Source of the DNA: Formicarius rufipectus
Lineage: Eukaryota; Chordata; Aves; Passeriformes; Formicariidae
DNA length: 64,000 nt
NCBI GenBank assembly: GCA_013399695.1
Contig: VXAU01000972.1
Span: 4,053-68,052, forward strand
Direction: 5' to 3'
Each line of letters opens with the position of its first letter. Positions within the stretch are counted from its first letter, which is position 1. Made by a program: the position numbers and the translations under genes. This document shows positions 37,510-49,339 of this stretch, one piece after another. The notes under the pieces were generated by a model that saw nothing but the letters and a program-made list of their open reading frames with translations, was not told the DNA's origin and did not search any database.

Positions 37510-38335
37510 GGTTCAGGTGGGAATGCCAAGCACCTCCCCCAGTGCAGGGAGTTTCACAAGAAGTGATATAACTCTGTGAATCATGGGATCTGTCTGGAGT
37601 CTTTGATGGTCTCTGTCGTTGCAACTGCCTGTTGTGCCAGCCCCTAATGGCCTGTTAAAGGCCAAGACTGCTCAGGCTGGGTGTGGAGGAATTTATGACT
37701 TCCCAGGGAAGAGTTATCAGGCTGAGTCATTGGTGTGAAAGCAAACACTTCTCTGTCTTCCAAGGTTAACAACCACCTTGTGGCCTGAGGTGCCAGGTGT
37801 GCCATGGGCAGCTGCTGCCAAGGAAGGATTTTTTGCAGTTCTTCAGAAATGCAATAGATAGGATAGGATAGAATACAATTTTACTTACACTCACATGGTG
37901 ATAAACTCATCCTGGTTGCTGTAACTAGGACCGGCAACACAAGGCAAAAGACTTGAAATAAGAGCAGGACATTGGAACAAAATGTTGCTTCAATTATTAG
38001 GAATTTCTTGAAATGATGACCTAAAAAATGGCACGATATCTAGAGACACAACTTTCACAGGATTGTTCTGGGGAGGGTTTGGAGAGGAAGGAGCAGGAGC
38101 TGTGGATTGTTTGGAGTTGTCCCTCCTTGCTGATGAGCACCAGTCATGGTGCTGACAGAGCACAGGTCATTGGACCCAAGGGTGCCGATTTTGGGGGCAA
38201 ATCTCCCCCAAAATATAAAGCAACCAGCCCAGTGCTCAAGCAGGGGAGAGCTGGTGTTTGAGAGCCACAAGCAAATTCCTGTTTGGTTTCTGACACAGCT
38301 TGTTTTTCACAAAAAATTGTTTCAGATTCACTTTG
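37510..38335. other. GSDMA upstream flank
   Basis: No exon chain was seen. A short GGATA-type microsatellite lies near 37856-37872. The rest is AT-moderate unique sequence, possibly regulatory for GSDMA. Confidence 0.4.
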
Positions 38336-38339
38336 CTAA

Positions 38340-38600
38340 TGTGTTTTATGGGATGGAACTGGGGTTGGAGAGCCAGGGAATGCCAGACTGGTTTTGGCCA
38401 TAAAGCACATCCAGTTGCAGGGACAACTTCCACTGAACCTGGTTCTTCCAACCTGGCCTTAGACAGTTCCAAGAATGGGGCAGCCACAACTTCTCTGGGC
38501 AATCTGTGCCAGACCCTCACCCCCTTCCCAGGGAGGAATTCCTTCTCAGTATCCCATCTAACCCTACTCTCTCTATCAGGTTAAATCCATTGCAAAGACA
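38340..38600 (-). repeat. CR1 LINE fragment upstream of GSDMA
   Basis: Antisense tail on plus: 'GGGACAACTTCCACTGAACC', 'TTCCAACCTGGCCTTAGACA', 'GGGGCAGCCACAACTTCTCT', 'CCCAGGGAGGAATTCCTTCT'. Confidence 0.82.
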
Positions 38601-39389
38601 AATAGATTGTGTGCCTAGGTTTAGTAGCACTTGCAGGACTCATTGCCTTGGAAGTCTTCAAGACAAGGTAGAAGCTGAACAAATGCGCTTAACAGACAGC
38701 TTCCCCCAACCCTCTGCCAGAACCAAAGCTTTGGAATAAAGTGCTTACCTGTTTGTGGGATGGATGCCTGCTGTGAGCTGGGGGCATGTGGAGTAGACTA
38801 GGGACTGCTGAGGTGACGTGGGCCCTGGAGAGCAGCAGAGTGGGGAGAAGTTCTCTGGCTTCCCTCCTGGTGAGAGGGCTGGAAGCGTTTGCTAAATGCA
38901 GGGGCTGTGAGCTGGCAGAGGGAGCTGAAACCAGCACAAACCCAAAGAGTCGAGTGGTTTTCCTTATGTTGCTAACGGGGGGCTCCCTGAAGCACCAGCT
39001 GGGGCAGGAGCACCGCTAGACCCAGTCTGTACAGGAGGATGCCTGGCTGTTCACTCCAGCTTATCAAGTGTATGATGATCCCTGGCTGTTTGCTCAGGTT
39101 TATCAGGTGTTGCCAGCTGTGAGGCCACTGGAGCAATTTCCAGTCCTCTCCAGTGGTCTACTTTCACATCGTGGTGTCATAGGTTTCTGTAGCTGAATTT
39201 TGGTAGAAGAGGGGGCTTCCAGGATGGTTTCTGTTAGAAGCTGTCAGAAGCTTCCCCTGTCCTGTGGAGTCAATGACAGCCAGGTCAAGGAGGGACATCC
39301 TGCTGGTGGCCAAAGGTGAGCCAATTAAGAATCACAGCCACAGCTCTGTGATAACATACTTAAGAATTTAGGAGTGTTGCATAATTGGA

Positions 39390-40190
39390 AATTCCAGCCA
39401 GGAGATAACAACGAAGAGACCAAGGTTGGAGCAGGAGGAGGAGAAGGTGGGACCCCACGTTGGAGCAGGGGGGGAAGGACTTAAAGCTGTGCCCCTCCTG
39501 CAGCCCACGGAGATCCATTGGGGTGCACAGACCCCCCTGAACGCCATGGAGGAGCAGGTGGATGCAGGAAGGAGTTGTTGCCCTGTGGGAGGCCCGGGAT
39601 GGAGCAAGATCCTGGAAGAGACTCGTGGTCATGACCCATGGAGAAGGAGCCCCACGCTGGAGCAGGTTTTACCCCAGCTAGAAGTGTTACCCGGGGGGGA
39701 GGACTCAAATTGGTGAGGTCTACTCAGGACTGTCTCCTGTGGGAGGGACCACACGGGAGCAGGGGAAGGACTCAGAGCTGTGTCCCCCCTGCAGCCCGTG
39801 GTGAGGACCATGGTGGAGCAGCTGTGCCCCTGCAGCCCATGGGGTGACCATCGGGGTGCAGAGACCCCTCTGCAGCCCATATGGTGACCTCCAGGACAAA
39901 AGCAATGGCAGAAACAACACCCAACTGCAAACCCCCATTCCCTGCTCCCTGGAACTGCTGGAAAAGGGAGGAGTGGGAGGAGAAAGGTGTTCCTAAGACT
40001 GATTTCTTACTTTTAGTTCTTATCTTGTTAGTAATAAATTTCAGTATTTAGCCACTCTGAGTTTACTTTGCCATTATCTCTCAACTGGTTTTTTGCCTTT
40101 TCTCTTTTTTCTTTCCCTCTGGGAAAGGGGGAGCCTGGAGGTTTGGGTGGACACCGGGTGAAAACTGCCACACGTGGCCATTACTTAACT
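39390..40190 (+). mobile_element. Endogenous retrovirus LTR-like block (avian ERVL type)
   Basis: The text is built of 'CCCACGCTGGAGCAGG', 'GACCCATGGAGAAGGAG', 'CTGTCTCCTGTGGGAGGGAC' and 'CCCATTCCCTGCTCCCTGGA', followed by 'TAGTAATAAATTTCAGTATTT' and a Pu/Py-rich tail near 40090-40135. This order is what I recall of avian ERVL-family LTRs. AATAAA (near 40032) would be its poly(A) signal. No gag, pol or env reading frame is present, so at most a solo or partial LTR. Ends are uncertain; a terminal TG..CA and a target-site duplication were not resolved. Confidence 0.55.
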
Positions 40191-40244
40191 GTTCCTCTGA
40201 AAAGCTTTAGTGATTGGGCAGTCTGTTACAGGGGCTGTGGATAA

Positions 40245-40415
40245 CTCAAACTTCTACAGGTGTAGAAGATGTAACCCCATCCCTGGAAGTGTCCAGGGCC
40301 AGGTTGGATGGGGCTTGGAGTAACCTGGTCTAGCTGAAGGTGTCCCTGCCCGTGGTAGGGGGTGGAGCTGGATCATCTCCAAGGTCCCTTCCAACCCAAA
40401 CCATTCCATGATTCA
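40245..40415 (+). repeat. CR1 LINE 3' end
   Basis: Sense CR1 tail: 'CCATCCCTGGAAGTGTCCAG', 'CTGAAGGTGTCCCTGCCCGT', 'AAGGTCCCTTCCAACCCAAA', 'CCATTCCATGATTC'. It ends cleanly at the canonical tail. Confidence 0.92.
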
Positions 40416-42749
40416 TTTGCCATTCTTGTTTAACAGCAAAACCCATCCATGTGAAGATTCCAAGACTCAAACACAAATTTTTACCTGAATACTGAACTTT
40501 ATTAGTCTCTCTTAGAATACTGTACAAAGGAGTAATAAAAATATTCACACTTTATTTTAGAAAGTTCTCTAAATGAGACTCCTGTATCCACAGCAAAAGG
40601 AAGGGCTACTGGGGAAAAAAAAACAACCCTAAAACTTTGTACAGAACATTCCTTTAAAAAAAACCTCCCAACTAATTCAGCTTATTAAACTGATCCAGGG
40701 AGGATATGGATACACCAACACTCGCATGCTTAAAAGATATTATAGGCAATGATAAAGCAACATAAGTCACAATGAGGAATATTAATGTGTTAAACCCTCT
40801 GCAGTCCCCTCCTCGAGGGCCAGTACCGAGCTTCTAAAAACAACCCAAAATTCAACAGTAATTCAAAAATAAAAGTTCTCGGGAATTAAATAGCCCTAAA
40901 TCGTTTATTTTACAGGCTTTTTCCTGTGAGGGTTTGGACTGTTTGCCACCCTGGTAGCTCTGTTAAATGAATCCCAAGACAGGATCCCTAATTCAGGAGC
41001 ATCAGGCTGGGAGGACTTGCTGGTTTTCTGACTGTCCTGGAGCAGGCACTGCTGTACCCTGTGGATACGTGCATGGTGCTGACAGTGGCTTAGGAGGCTT
41101 TGCCCAGTGCAAGACTGCTGCCAGTTCCTGAGAAGGGTTCCAGGCTTTCAAAAAAGCTTTTCTCTTTCATTGCAGAACCAAAAAGAAAAGCCATTGAAGG
41201 ACCTGCTCACCAGGAATTGTTTCTCTGTCACAGGGTGGAGCACATCTTGATCTCTCCAGGTAAGATTTGCCCTGGTCATGATACAGGACAAGTTTCAGAA
41301 GATAATCTATCAAGTGTGATGTCATCAGAATCCCATTTAAAATCAGTAATGATCACTTATCTCCTCCATGCAGGTACCTGGGGAAAACTCCACTCTACAA
41401 GGAGTTCTGCTCATGTTTGGGTTCTCCATCCAAAAAGGTGGCTTTGTCCCTGATCTGTCACCTGCAAGGACACGTCTTACAACCCCTCAGCCTGCCCATG
41501 CTGTCCTTTCACTTCAAACTCCCTCAGGTACCCCTAACAGTGGTGGTTTAATTCCAATTAACTTATTGCTTTTGTATTTTTGATTAATTCTGACCTACCC
41601 TCAAAGTTGGGACCTCAAGGAAGATTCTGCCAGGTGTGTAATTGTTCAAATACTTATTAATTGTATGTAGACACTTAACACACCACAATATAGCATGAAA
41701 TCTTTCTTCAACTTGCTTCTTTCCATATTTCTCCTGTTTCTACTTATGTTTCCCTTGACTGGATTAACTGAGTCCAACTTAACTGCAGTTATCCCATGGG
41801 AAAATCATGCCACTCCTGTGTGGCAGAGAATGTAGTTGTCACACACCCCCTGCATCAGCTGTGTAGATCATTTGTGTGAAGGAGAGAAATCAGAAAAGTT
41901 TACTTCTGTTAGGCAAAGCCTTAATTATAAATTTTGAACTTCAGGCTTTAAAACCTGCTTGTTTGAGAAGTTTATAATCCCATTCTGCTTCACAGTTACA
42001 TTTAATTGAACAAAACAGAGTCAGATGTCCCTCGTGTCAGTGACCAGCATGAGTGTTCACACCCTCAGCTGTTGTAATGTCTTCAAAGAGGCTGTGGGAA
42101 TTGCTGTATCTCATCAAGAAAAGTTGATCCCTTGAATTTATACTAATTCTAAAATTACCAAACCTGCCTTCACTCTGGGATGTGCATATGCTTAGAAATA
42201 CCCAGCATATGTCTGTCTGTGAGGAGTCATGTCTGTGAGCATCTAGAGACTGTTTCTGTTGCAAAAAAAAGCTATTTCTCCCCTTGTTTTCTACCAGAAT
42301 AATTAATTTTCTTCCCTCTGGAGATGGAAGCTGTGGCTGGGCAGACACTCAGGTCTGTTCAGCACCACACAGTATTTTGGGTACAGGCTCAGCCACTCTG
42401 CCAGGACCTGCTCCTGCTCGGAGCGGCCTTTCCCACAGGGACACTGCTCATTTCTGTGTCATTTCCAAGCTGATTGATGAAATATCTCTATTTTGATAAC
42501 AATTATCATTGTCTAGTAGCTTAAAGAGCCGATTAGGGTAGAGAGTACCTTAACTAAAGCAGCAGTCCTTATGTCCTGGGGATTACATTTAAGGTTTAAC
42601 CTCCCCATTGGGGAAATTGCACATCTGTCAACACCCTGGGGTCTCCAGCCAGACTCTCTTCTCTTTCTACCTTCTTGAAAACATCCTTTTCACTTATATT
42701 CTCACTTTTCAAACATATTAGGGAATGATTCTCCCTGCATTCCAGCAGC

Positions 42750-42900
42750 CCTCTGAGGTACACTGAGTATTTTCCCTTCCCTGTAGCAATGCCATAGGAA
42801 GTCTGAGAGAGAAGTAAAGTGGCTTCCCTAAAATTATGCACAGAGTAACAGATTTTGGGTGCAAACCTGAAATTCCCCAATCCATTTTCTATGCTCAGAC
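42750..42900 (-). repeat. MIR-like ancient SINE relic
   Basis: On plus the order mirrors antisense MIR: 'CTCTGAGGTA', 'TATTTTCCCTTCCCTGTAGC', 'GGAAGTCTGAGAGAGAAGTA', 'AAGTGGCTTCCCTAAAATTA', 'GCACAGAGTAACAG', 'GGGTGCAAACCTG'. These line up in sequence with MIR core phrases such as GAAACTGAGGCACAGAGAGG and GTGACTTGCCCAAGGTCAC. Strongly diverged; the family call is tentative. Confidence 0.5.
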
Positions 42901-44222
42901 CATCCAACAACTCAGCACTCTCCACTGCGGCCTCTAAAGCCAGAATTGCTACCGCAGAAGCAAAAATAGCAGATTTAAAAGGTTTTATCCCACTGTCAAA
43001 AAGGTGGGACAATATAAGCACTAAGACAACAAAAATACAGATTTTCATGGGGTTTCAGGGGAAGCATGAGGGAAAACACATTCCATCTGGAACATAACCC
43101 AAAAGAAAGCCTGATTTTTTTGAACAGTATAAAGCTGTCTCAGCCAGGAAGCTTAAACCTGTTTTAGGTGGTAATTTCAAGGGGAAAAGGCTTGATTTTT
43201 TTCCTCTGTGAAAAAATCTGTTATCAGTGACCCATGAAATCCTTCTGCTGGTCAATTCACCTGCTGCTGTTGCTGCTCCTCATGCAGCCCTTGGGGTTGG
43301 AGCTGAGGGACAGACTTCCAGGTAAGCTAGAAATCCAACCCTCGCTTCCCTCGAGTCCATGGATAACCAGAGAATTGTCAAATCCCAGTCACATGGACTT
43401 AAACATCCAAGGAGCTGGACTGAAGAGAAAAATTCCAATTAAAGTCAAGGATGGCTGTTTGCTTGATTACAACAATCAGCACTTCTCCTCATTTGGCCTG
43501 TACTTGTCCAGCATCAGCCTCTCCCACACTTCTCCATGTCCATGTCTGTGTCCAAGGAGCTCAGTGGCATTTGTTGTCAATCATTAAATCACCTGCCCTC
43601 GGCCCTTGATTCAAATGCCCCCTGAGCCCTCCTTGTGCTTAAAATCCAGCAGTTTGGGGTGGGGAGAGGAGTTACCTGGATAGAGTTGGGAATAAACTGA
43701 AAATAACGAGCATGATTTGGGATCTATCCACCTTTCCCCTGGACCACATGGATGGTGCTGTAGGAAACCACAAGTTTTGTCAAACTGCAGGTTGTTCCTC
43801 CCTGTGCTGTTTTTAGGTAAAGAACTTCCCTTCTCAGTGGTGTCAAAGACTGCAAAATAAGTTCTCTTGCCATTCCACCACCTAACACTGGAACTCAGAC
43901 CCCGAAACAATCCAGTCCTGGGAAAGTCTGGCTGTATCCCTTTGGATTTCCCCCATGTACTGCTCAAAAGCACCCAGCTTCAGGAAGGGAAAGGTATTTT
44001 AAAGTGCATTTACCACAGCAATAGTACCAGCACTAAAAGCTTTCCCTCTCATCCCTACCCTTGTCATTCCATGTCTGGGGCAGATGAGACTCTTCCCAGA
44101 ATTCATCTTCATTGTACCTCAAAGTCTCAGTGGTTTCACATCTATTGATGACACTGGGATAAGAGAATTCCGGCGTCGCGCATCCTGCTCCGCACTAAAC
44201 TCTACTCTGGAGCTGGTTTGGG

Positions 44223-44228
44223 TTTATT
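44223..44228 (-). terminator. ORMDL3: Proximal ORMDL3 poly(A) signal
   Basis: AATAAA on the ORMDL3 strand (CCAATAAACCC), 160 bases past the stop at 44388. Confidence 0.5.
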
Positions 44229-44387
44229 GGGCACGAGGATCCAGCATGCGGAATGTGTCTGTTGGGATCTGCCTTTGAGCAGCCGCTCCAAAATCACATC
44301 CCAGGCTGTGTGGCGGGAGGAAACTGGGCTGGAGAGAAGGAATTCCCCCCTTTCCTGCTCCTCCGCCGCCCGCTCCAGCCACGCCGC

Positions 44388-46111
44388 TCAGTATTTGTTG
44401 ATCCCAAAGATCCGGACTCCGTGGAACTGAGGCAGTTTGGGGATCAGGACGCTCATGAGGGAGATGGTGTTGATGATGAAGTGTATCCGGTCGTACTTGG
44501 TGTAAAAGCTGGTTAGCAAATACCTGGAAAAGCAGGGACAGAGAGGGAGAGGCAAACTGAGCTGTGGCAATGCATGTGTTTGTGTCCCAGGACAGAACAG
44601 TGGTGGATACTGGGACAGGAGGCAGCCTGGAATACTCACAGGATGATGGGCATGATGGTGAGGAACTTGCGGGACGCGGTGAACTGGACTCCATAATCCA
44701 TCTGCTCCCAGTGCGTGAGCAGCCGAGCCTTGCCCTGGTCCGGGGTCTCGAAGGGGGTTCCCTTCACGGTGTGCAGGAAGATGTACATGCTCTGCAGGAC
44801 ACACAGCGTGAAGCTCATCCCCAAATCCCCTGCACTGCAAAATCCCTGCGAGGGGAGAGCGTCTCGGGGCTTGCAGCCCCGCAGCGTTCCACTAGAGGGA
44901 TGTGGCGCCGCTGGAAAACCGGGAGCGGCCACGGAAGCAGGGGAAGGAGAGTCGGGAAAGGCCGGGGCAGCTCGGCTGCTCCACGTGAGGCTTCTAGCTC
45001 GGCTCCTGGGTGTGAGCCAAGGAGGTGGTGGCAAGATTACAGCCTTGGGATCTCTGGGATCGGGAGATTAGCAAGACCTCCGGAAAACGTGCTGGGAGAG
45101 GTCTGTCACCCCTGATTACCAGGGGAACACAAGTCACAGACAAACAGTGTCTGGCTACATCACAGCTCCTAAGTACAGACACTCCTGGCCTTTGAATTCT
45201 TTTTTGTTCCCAGGACCCGAAGCTGCCAGAGAAGGTGGATGAGGAGCCAGCAGCTTGTGAGCTGAGCACTGAGCAGGTCCCATCTGGGGGTTTGTGGAGG
45301 TTTTATCCCCTGAGCAGCTCCCACTTTGGGACTTGTGGAGGTTTCATCCCCTAAACAGCTCCAGTCTGGGGATTTGTGGTTGGTTTTATCCCCTACTATT
45401 TATAACTTTATCATGACATCCCCAATTTGTGTCATTTTTTGTCTCTAGCATATTCCCAAGCTGAGATGTTATTTAAAATTAAGGATACAGAATCAATTGC
45501 TGCATCTGTGAAGTGTTTTGTCCCCTGTTTGGGGACCTGAACCTTAGCGAGGGGATTCAGTTCCTGGACTAATGTTTTACTTGAAGCAGAGCAAATTTTG
45601 GGGATTAGTCTTGTTTCCTTAACTCTCATGACTTTTACCAACCCAAGTGACACCCTGCCAGTGCCCAGGGCCTGTCCCAAACTCCTCTGGGAAGGGAACA
45701 CGAAGAAAGACTCGCCCTGAAAGCAAATGAATCCCCTCTGAGCAGCCTCTCAGTGATGCTGCCTCACCTGTACCTGAGCTGGATTTAAACCCACGACCCA
45801 GAGCCGCAGGCTGAGGGCTGGAGGTTGAGCCACTCCCCCTGCACCTTTGGGAACACAAAGGAATCATTCCAGCAGGAATGTCATCAGGTGGCTCAAAGGC
45901 TCCCCGTGCATGCCCCGGGCCGTGCCCGCCCCCTTACCAGGTTGTGGATGATGTTGGTGAGGGTCCAGACCACAGGCACGCTGAAGAAGGGGATGCTGAG
46001 GAGCACAACGTGCAGCAGCCCGATGCCCAGCACGTAGGACAGCCAGATACCACGGCTGTTCATGACACGGGTGTTGGGGTTCACCTCGCTGTGCGCCGTC
46101 CCCACGTTCAT
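44388..46111 (-). CDS. ORMDL3: ORMDL sphingolipid biosynthesis regulator 3
   Basis: Four-pass ER membrane protein that binds serine palmitoyltransferase and restrains the first step of sphingolipid synthesis in response to ceramide. Exons on the minus strand: 46111-45938, 44791-44640, 44523-44388 (174+152+136 nt), giving 153 residues, the exact family length. It starts [20 protein letters not shown] and ends [15 protein letters not shown]. Almost all residues match human; the exon 2/3 junction reads HNL-SMYIF where human has HNMGMYIF. Hydrophobic segments lie at about 22-42, 44-64, 95-115 and 120-140. The coding start lies 7 bases inside an exon that begins at 46118; a non-coding exon ends at 49821 (donor GTGAGTG). 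It is transcribed away from LRRC3C, head to head. Confidence 0.97.
45765..45850 (-). repeat. tRNA-derived sequence (SINE head or tRNA pseudogene)
   Basis: On the minus strand an A-box-like GTGGCTCAACC (45833-45823) and a B-box-like GGTTTAAATCC (45791-45781) are spaced as in a tRNA. The T-arm and acceptor stem do not pair properly, so it is not an intact tRNA. It resembles tRNA-derived SINE heads of sauropsids. It lies in the ORMDL3 intron between the exons at 45938 and 44791. Confidence 0.4.
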
Positions 46112-47879
46112 CCTGGCCCTGTCCCACACACAAACACCCCGGTCAGAGCACGGCTGGCTGTGGACCACACCTGAATCTGCCGGCTGCTATAAAAACCCCA
46201 AGCCAGCTCACTCCTCTGCCCCTCAGTATTGCCATTCTCAGAGCTGACGTCGTCACTGAAGCCGGCAGTGCTTCAGATTTGGGTGTGATGTGTGGGAAGC
46301 CTGCCTGTGACAGAAGCTACTTGTGATTTGAGATGTTTTCCTGGAGCCAAGGTGTTGAGGTTTCAATCCCACGACTGCCTGACAAGACTCAAAGCGACAC
46401 TAAGCGCTCCTAAATCCTCATCACAGTGTTAATAATGGAAACAGGCAGCATGGTTCCTGCATGCTCATGGAGCTTCCTGCATGTTTATGGAGCCAGCAGG
46501 CCTTTAACTTGGAAAGAAAACACAGTATTTGCAGAGGAAAAGCTCTGTATCAACAGACCTCCTAATTAATTTACCTAAATTAACAGGGTTCCACACAGCT
46601 TGGGAGGTGTGCTGGTCTCCTCCTCTGGCTCCCGTGTTTTGCCTTTGAATTTAAGACTCACAGGGAGATTAAAAGAAGGACCAAAAAATTCACCCCCAGG
46701 GAAGGAATGAGATTCTTCTTGAGGAATGTAAAAAGGGAGAGATAACAGGGCAAAGTGCCTTGGGAGGATATTTCAGGAGGAAGAGTTGTGGAGGTGGCTC
46801 TTCCCCTACCTGGAAAGAACAGCTGCCAGGTAGGAGGAGCACAAAGATGATTTTCTGGACAATGCCAGGAAGGAGAGTAAACAAGAGGGTGTCACTCTTT
46901 TGCAGCAAGTCCTTGGAGTGGTGTCCCACAGACAGTGAAGGCATCTGGTGTGTTTTTGGACTGACAGTGCCAGAAGCAGCAGGTATCCATCAGCTCCCAG
47001 GCTGGCTGGGAGCAGGAGAGCTCTGGTTTACTGGTTTCCAGGGGTTACAGGAAACAGCACAAACTAAACCCATCAGAAAGTTGGATGTCTTCACACCGAG
47101 CTCAGGGAAATTCTTACACAAAATCATCTCCATGTCCCACGGAAGCAGAGTTTGCTGGGATGATGCAGTTCATCCTCCTTGGACACAGCACCCCACGGCG
47201 AGGGCTGTTTCCTGACGTCTGGCCTCGTGGCTTTGCTGTTGGTTCCCACAGCTGGAAACCGTGTTGCTGTTCCCTCCAGCTCTCCAGCGGAGAGCCTGAG
47301 TGAGATCCAACATCACACTCTCCTCACTGCCAGCTGTTCCCAGCTCCCTCCTGGAGCTCCAGGCCTGGCTTGTCTCAGAAGCTGGCACTGTCCCCACTCC
47401 TGCCCAGGGCTGGGGCTCAGAGCCAATCTCCAATCCACAGCTCCTGGATGCTCCATGTAACTTCCAAACTTCCTCCAACCACACAGGCAGCTGTTGTTGC
47501 AGATCCTCGCCTCCCTCAATCAGGGACTCCTACCTAGAGGATTTTGTTTCCAGGAAAGAGGCTGCAGCTCTGCACGGTGCTCATTTCTTTATTGCCCATC
47601 TCCTGGATCACTGGCTTCTGGATATTCCTGAGAACAGCATAAAGCTCAGCCTGGAAGCAGGACTGGGAGCCAGAGCTCAGCACTTCACCCCTGGCAGGGG
47701 GAGCAGCTCCGTCCTGAACCTGTTGCAATTCCCAAGGACTCTCAGAAGGAAAACTGGGGGTTGTGGTGAAGCATAAATGAGTCAAAAAGACTGTTACAAC
47801 AATAACAAAAAGCAAAACACCCTGTGGAATGTGTAAACAGAAGTGCTGAGTGCCAGACATGGGAAATAGTTCTGGATGT

Positions 47880-48240
47880 TAGGAGAACACTGTCCAGTCC
47901 TGGGAGGAGCTGGAGAGCATCCAGGGAGAGCAGAGGGAATGAGCAGAGGTGTAGGAAAAACATGACCTGCAAGGACAGCTGGAAGGAAACGGGTTTGTTT
48001 AGTCTGGAGGAAGCTGGAGAGAGGCATGAGGAACAGTCTGACTCTCCAGAAGGAGCTGTGCCTGTGGGATTCCAGCTGTGCCTGTGGGATTCCAGCTGTG
48101 CAGCAGGAGGAACCACATGGCTGGGGCTCAGAGTGACATGGGGGTGCAGGAGGAGTGGTGCTGGTAGGGACTGCCCATGGAAAGGGATCTGTGCTCTCGA
48201 TGGAGGCCTTACAATTTAGTTTCATCAAGTTAAAAATCTG
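47880..48240 (+). repeat. Old CR1 LINE fragment in ORMDL3 intron 1
   Basis: Contains 'GTTTGTTTAGTCTGGAGGAA', 'GCTGGAGAGAGGCATGAGGA' and flanking text in the order of the CR1 3' region, but heavily diverged. A small duplication of CTGTGCCTGTGGGATTCCAG occurs at 48056-48095. Confidence 0.55.
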
Positions 48241-48939
48241 ATTCCTCTTTGGCTGCCCAGGAGGCCTCTCCATGAGCCTCCCTGAAGCAATGTCTTTATC
48301 CAAAGGCCATGGAAGCTCCCTGCAGCTGGAGGTGCACTTGGCCTGTGCCAAGAATTCAGTGGTGCCATGAGGGTGATTCTGTCTCCAACTCTGTCCCTCC
48401 CCGCCTTAAATGTTTCACCTGCAGATCTTCCTGGCTCTTGCCTGGGCTGTGCAGCCTTTGGCCCAGCTCTCCCAGATTTCAAATTTCACATTGCACAAGT
48501 CTGGCTGAGGGCACACAAGCTCCCAGAGCCCCATCCCTACCCCCAACCCACATTCCATGTTTGCTTTCTGATTCCACACCAGGGTTTGTTCACCTGAGGG
48601 TCAGCAAGGCACAGCCCCCTGTGGGAAGGAGTCCAGCCCCCCGTTCCCTGGAGCAGCTGCTGCCAGGCTCTGCCTTCCCACTCTTTTCTCGTGACAGAAA
48701 AGCCTGAACATTGCACCAGGCTGAGGGTGAAGGTCAGGGCTGTGCTGACATTGGACAGTGGCCATCCAAGGAGGGGAAAAGTCGGAGCTGTGGCCAGTGG
48801 CAAAGGGCACACTGTGATGGCAGAGCCCAGCCCTCGCTCTGCTCCATCCTTCCCGTGTCCTGCTCCCTGTCCAAGTGGAGCTCCTTCTCCCCACTTTGTC
48901 CCCAGAGGATTCTGACCACCGTGCCTTCCCATCCCCTGG

Positions 48940-49000
48940 CTTAACACTCAGACTTGATCTTAAAGGCCCTTTCCAACGTAAATAAATGATCCTATGATTC
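48940..49000 (+). repeat. CR1 LINE 3' terminal remnant
   Basis: Ends in 'GGCCCTTTCCAACGTAAATA', 'AATGATCCTATGATTC', the canonical CR1 tail. Confidence 0.8.
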
Positions 49001-49339
49001 AGCAGTGCCGTCACCCTTCCTCAGGGATTGCAGGATCACTCTGATCCTGGCACTCTGCTGCAGGATCTTCACCTGGGCTGGTGAGGGAAGGAGAGCTCAG
49101 GTGCTTATCTAGATCTCTCCAGTGTTCCCAGACTGCTGGTGATGACAATCCCACGGATCAGATCCCGATCTCTGGCAGCAACAGCAATCCCCACCTCCCA
49201 AACAAATCCTCTAAACCCTTCTTTGCTGATGGCATTGGAGTTTGAACCAGAGCACGGAGGGCACGGAGGACACTGGGCACTGCTGGATGAGAGGTGAGTC
49301 TGGGAGCACAACACTCCTTGTCCGTCCTGCCGAGCCCAG

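Larger units (their letters stand above)
40430..44387 (-). other. ORMDL3: AT-rich ORMDL3 3' flank (possible long 3' UTR)
   Basis: A 4-kb stretch lower in GC than its neighbours, with no recognisable exon. It contains a candidate distal AATAAA on the minus strand (40503-40498), a MIR-like relic (42750-42900), and a long minus-strand open frame (42596-43048, 150 codons) with no recognised similarity. It may be ORMDL3 3' UTR read from the distal signal, or intergenic DNA if the proximal signal at 44228-44223 is used. Sequence alone cannot decide. Confidence 0.4.
46119..49335 (-). other. ORMDL3: ORMDL3 first intron
   Basis: Sequence between the non-coding exon (ends 49821) and the coding exon (starts 46118). 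It holds two CR1 remnants and no exon that I could support. Confidence 0.5.

Noticed and set aside
44229..44238. GGCACGAGG string resembling a cDNA cloning adaptor
   Set aside because: Only 9 bases and no cDNA-like junction beside it; chance occurrence in genomic sequence.
45791..45823. Functional tRNA gene call
   Set aside because: The T-arm and acceptor stem do not pair, so only a tRNA-derived relic is supported.
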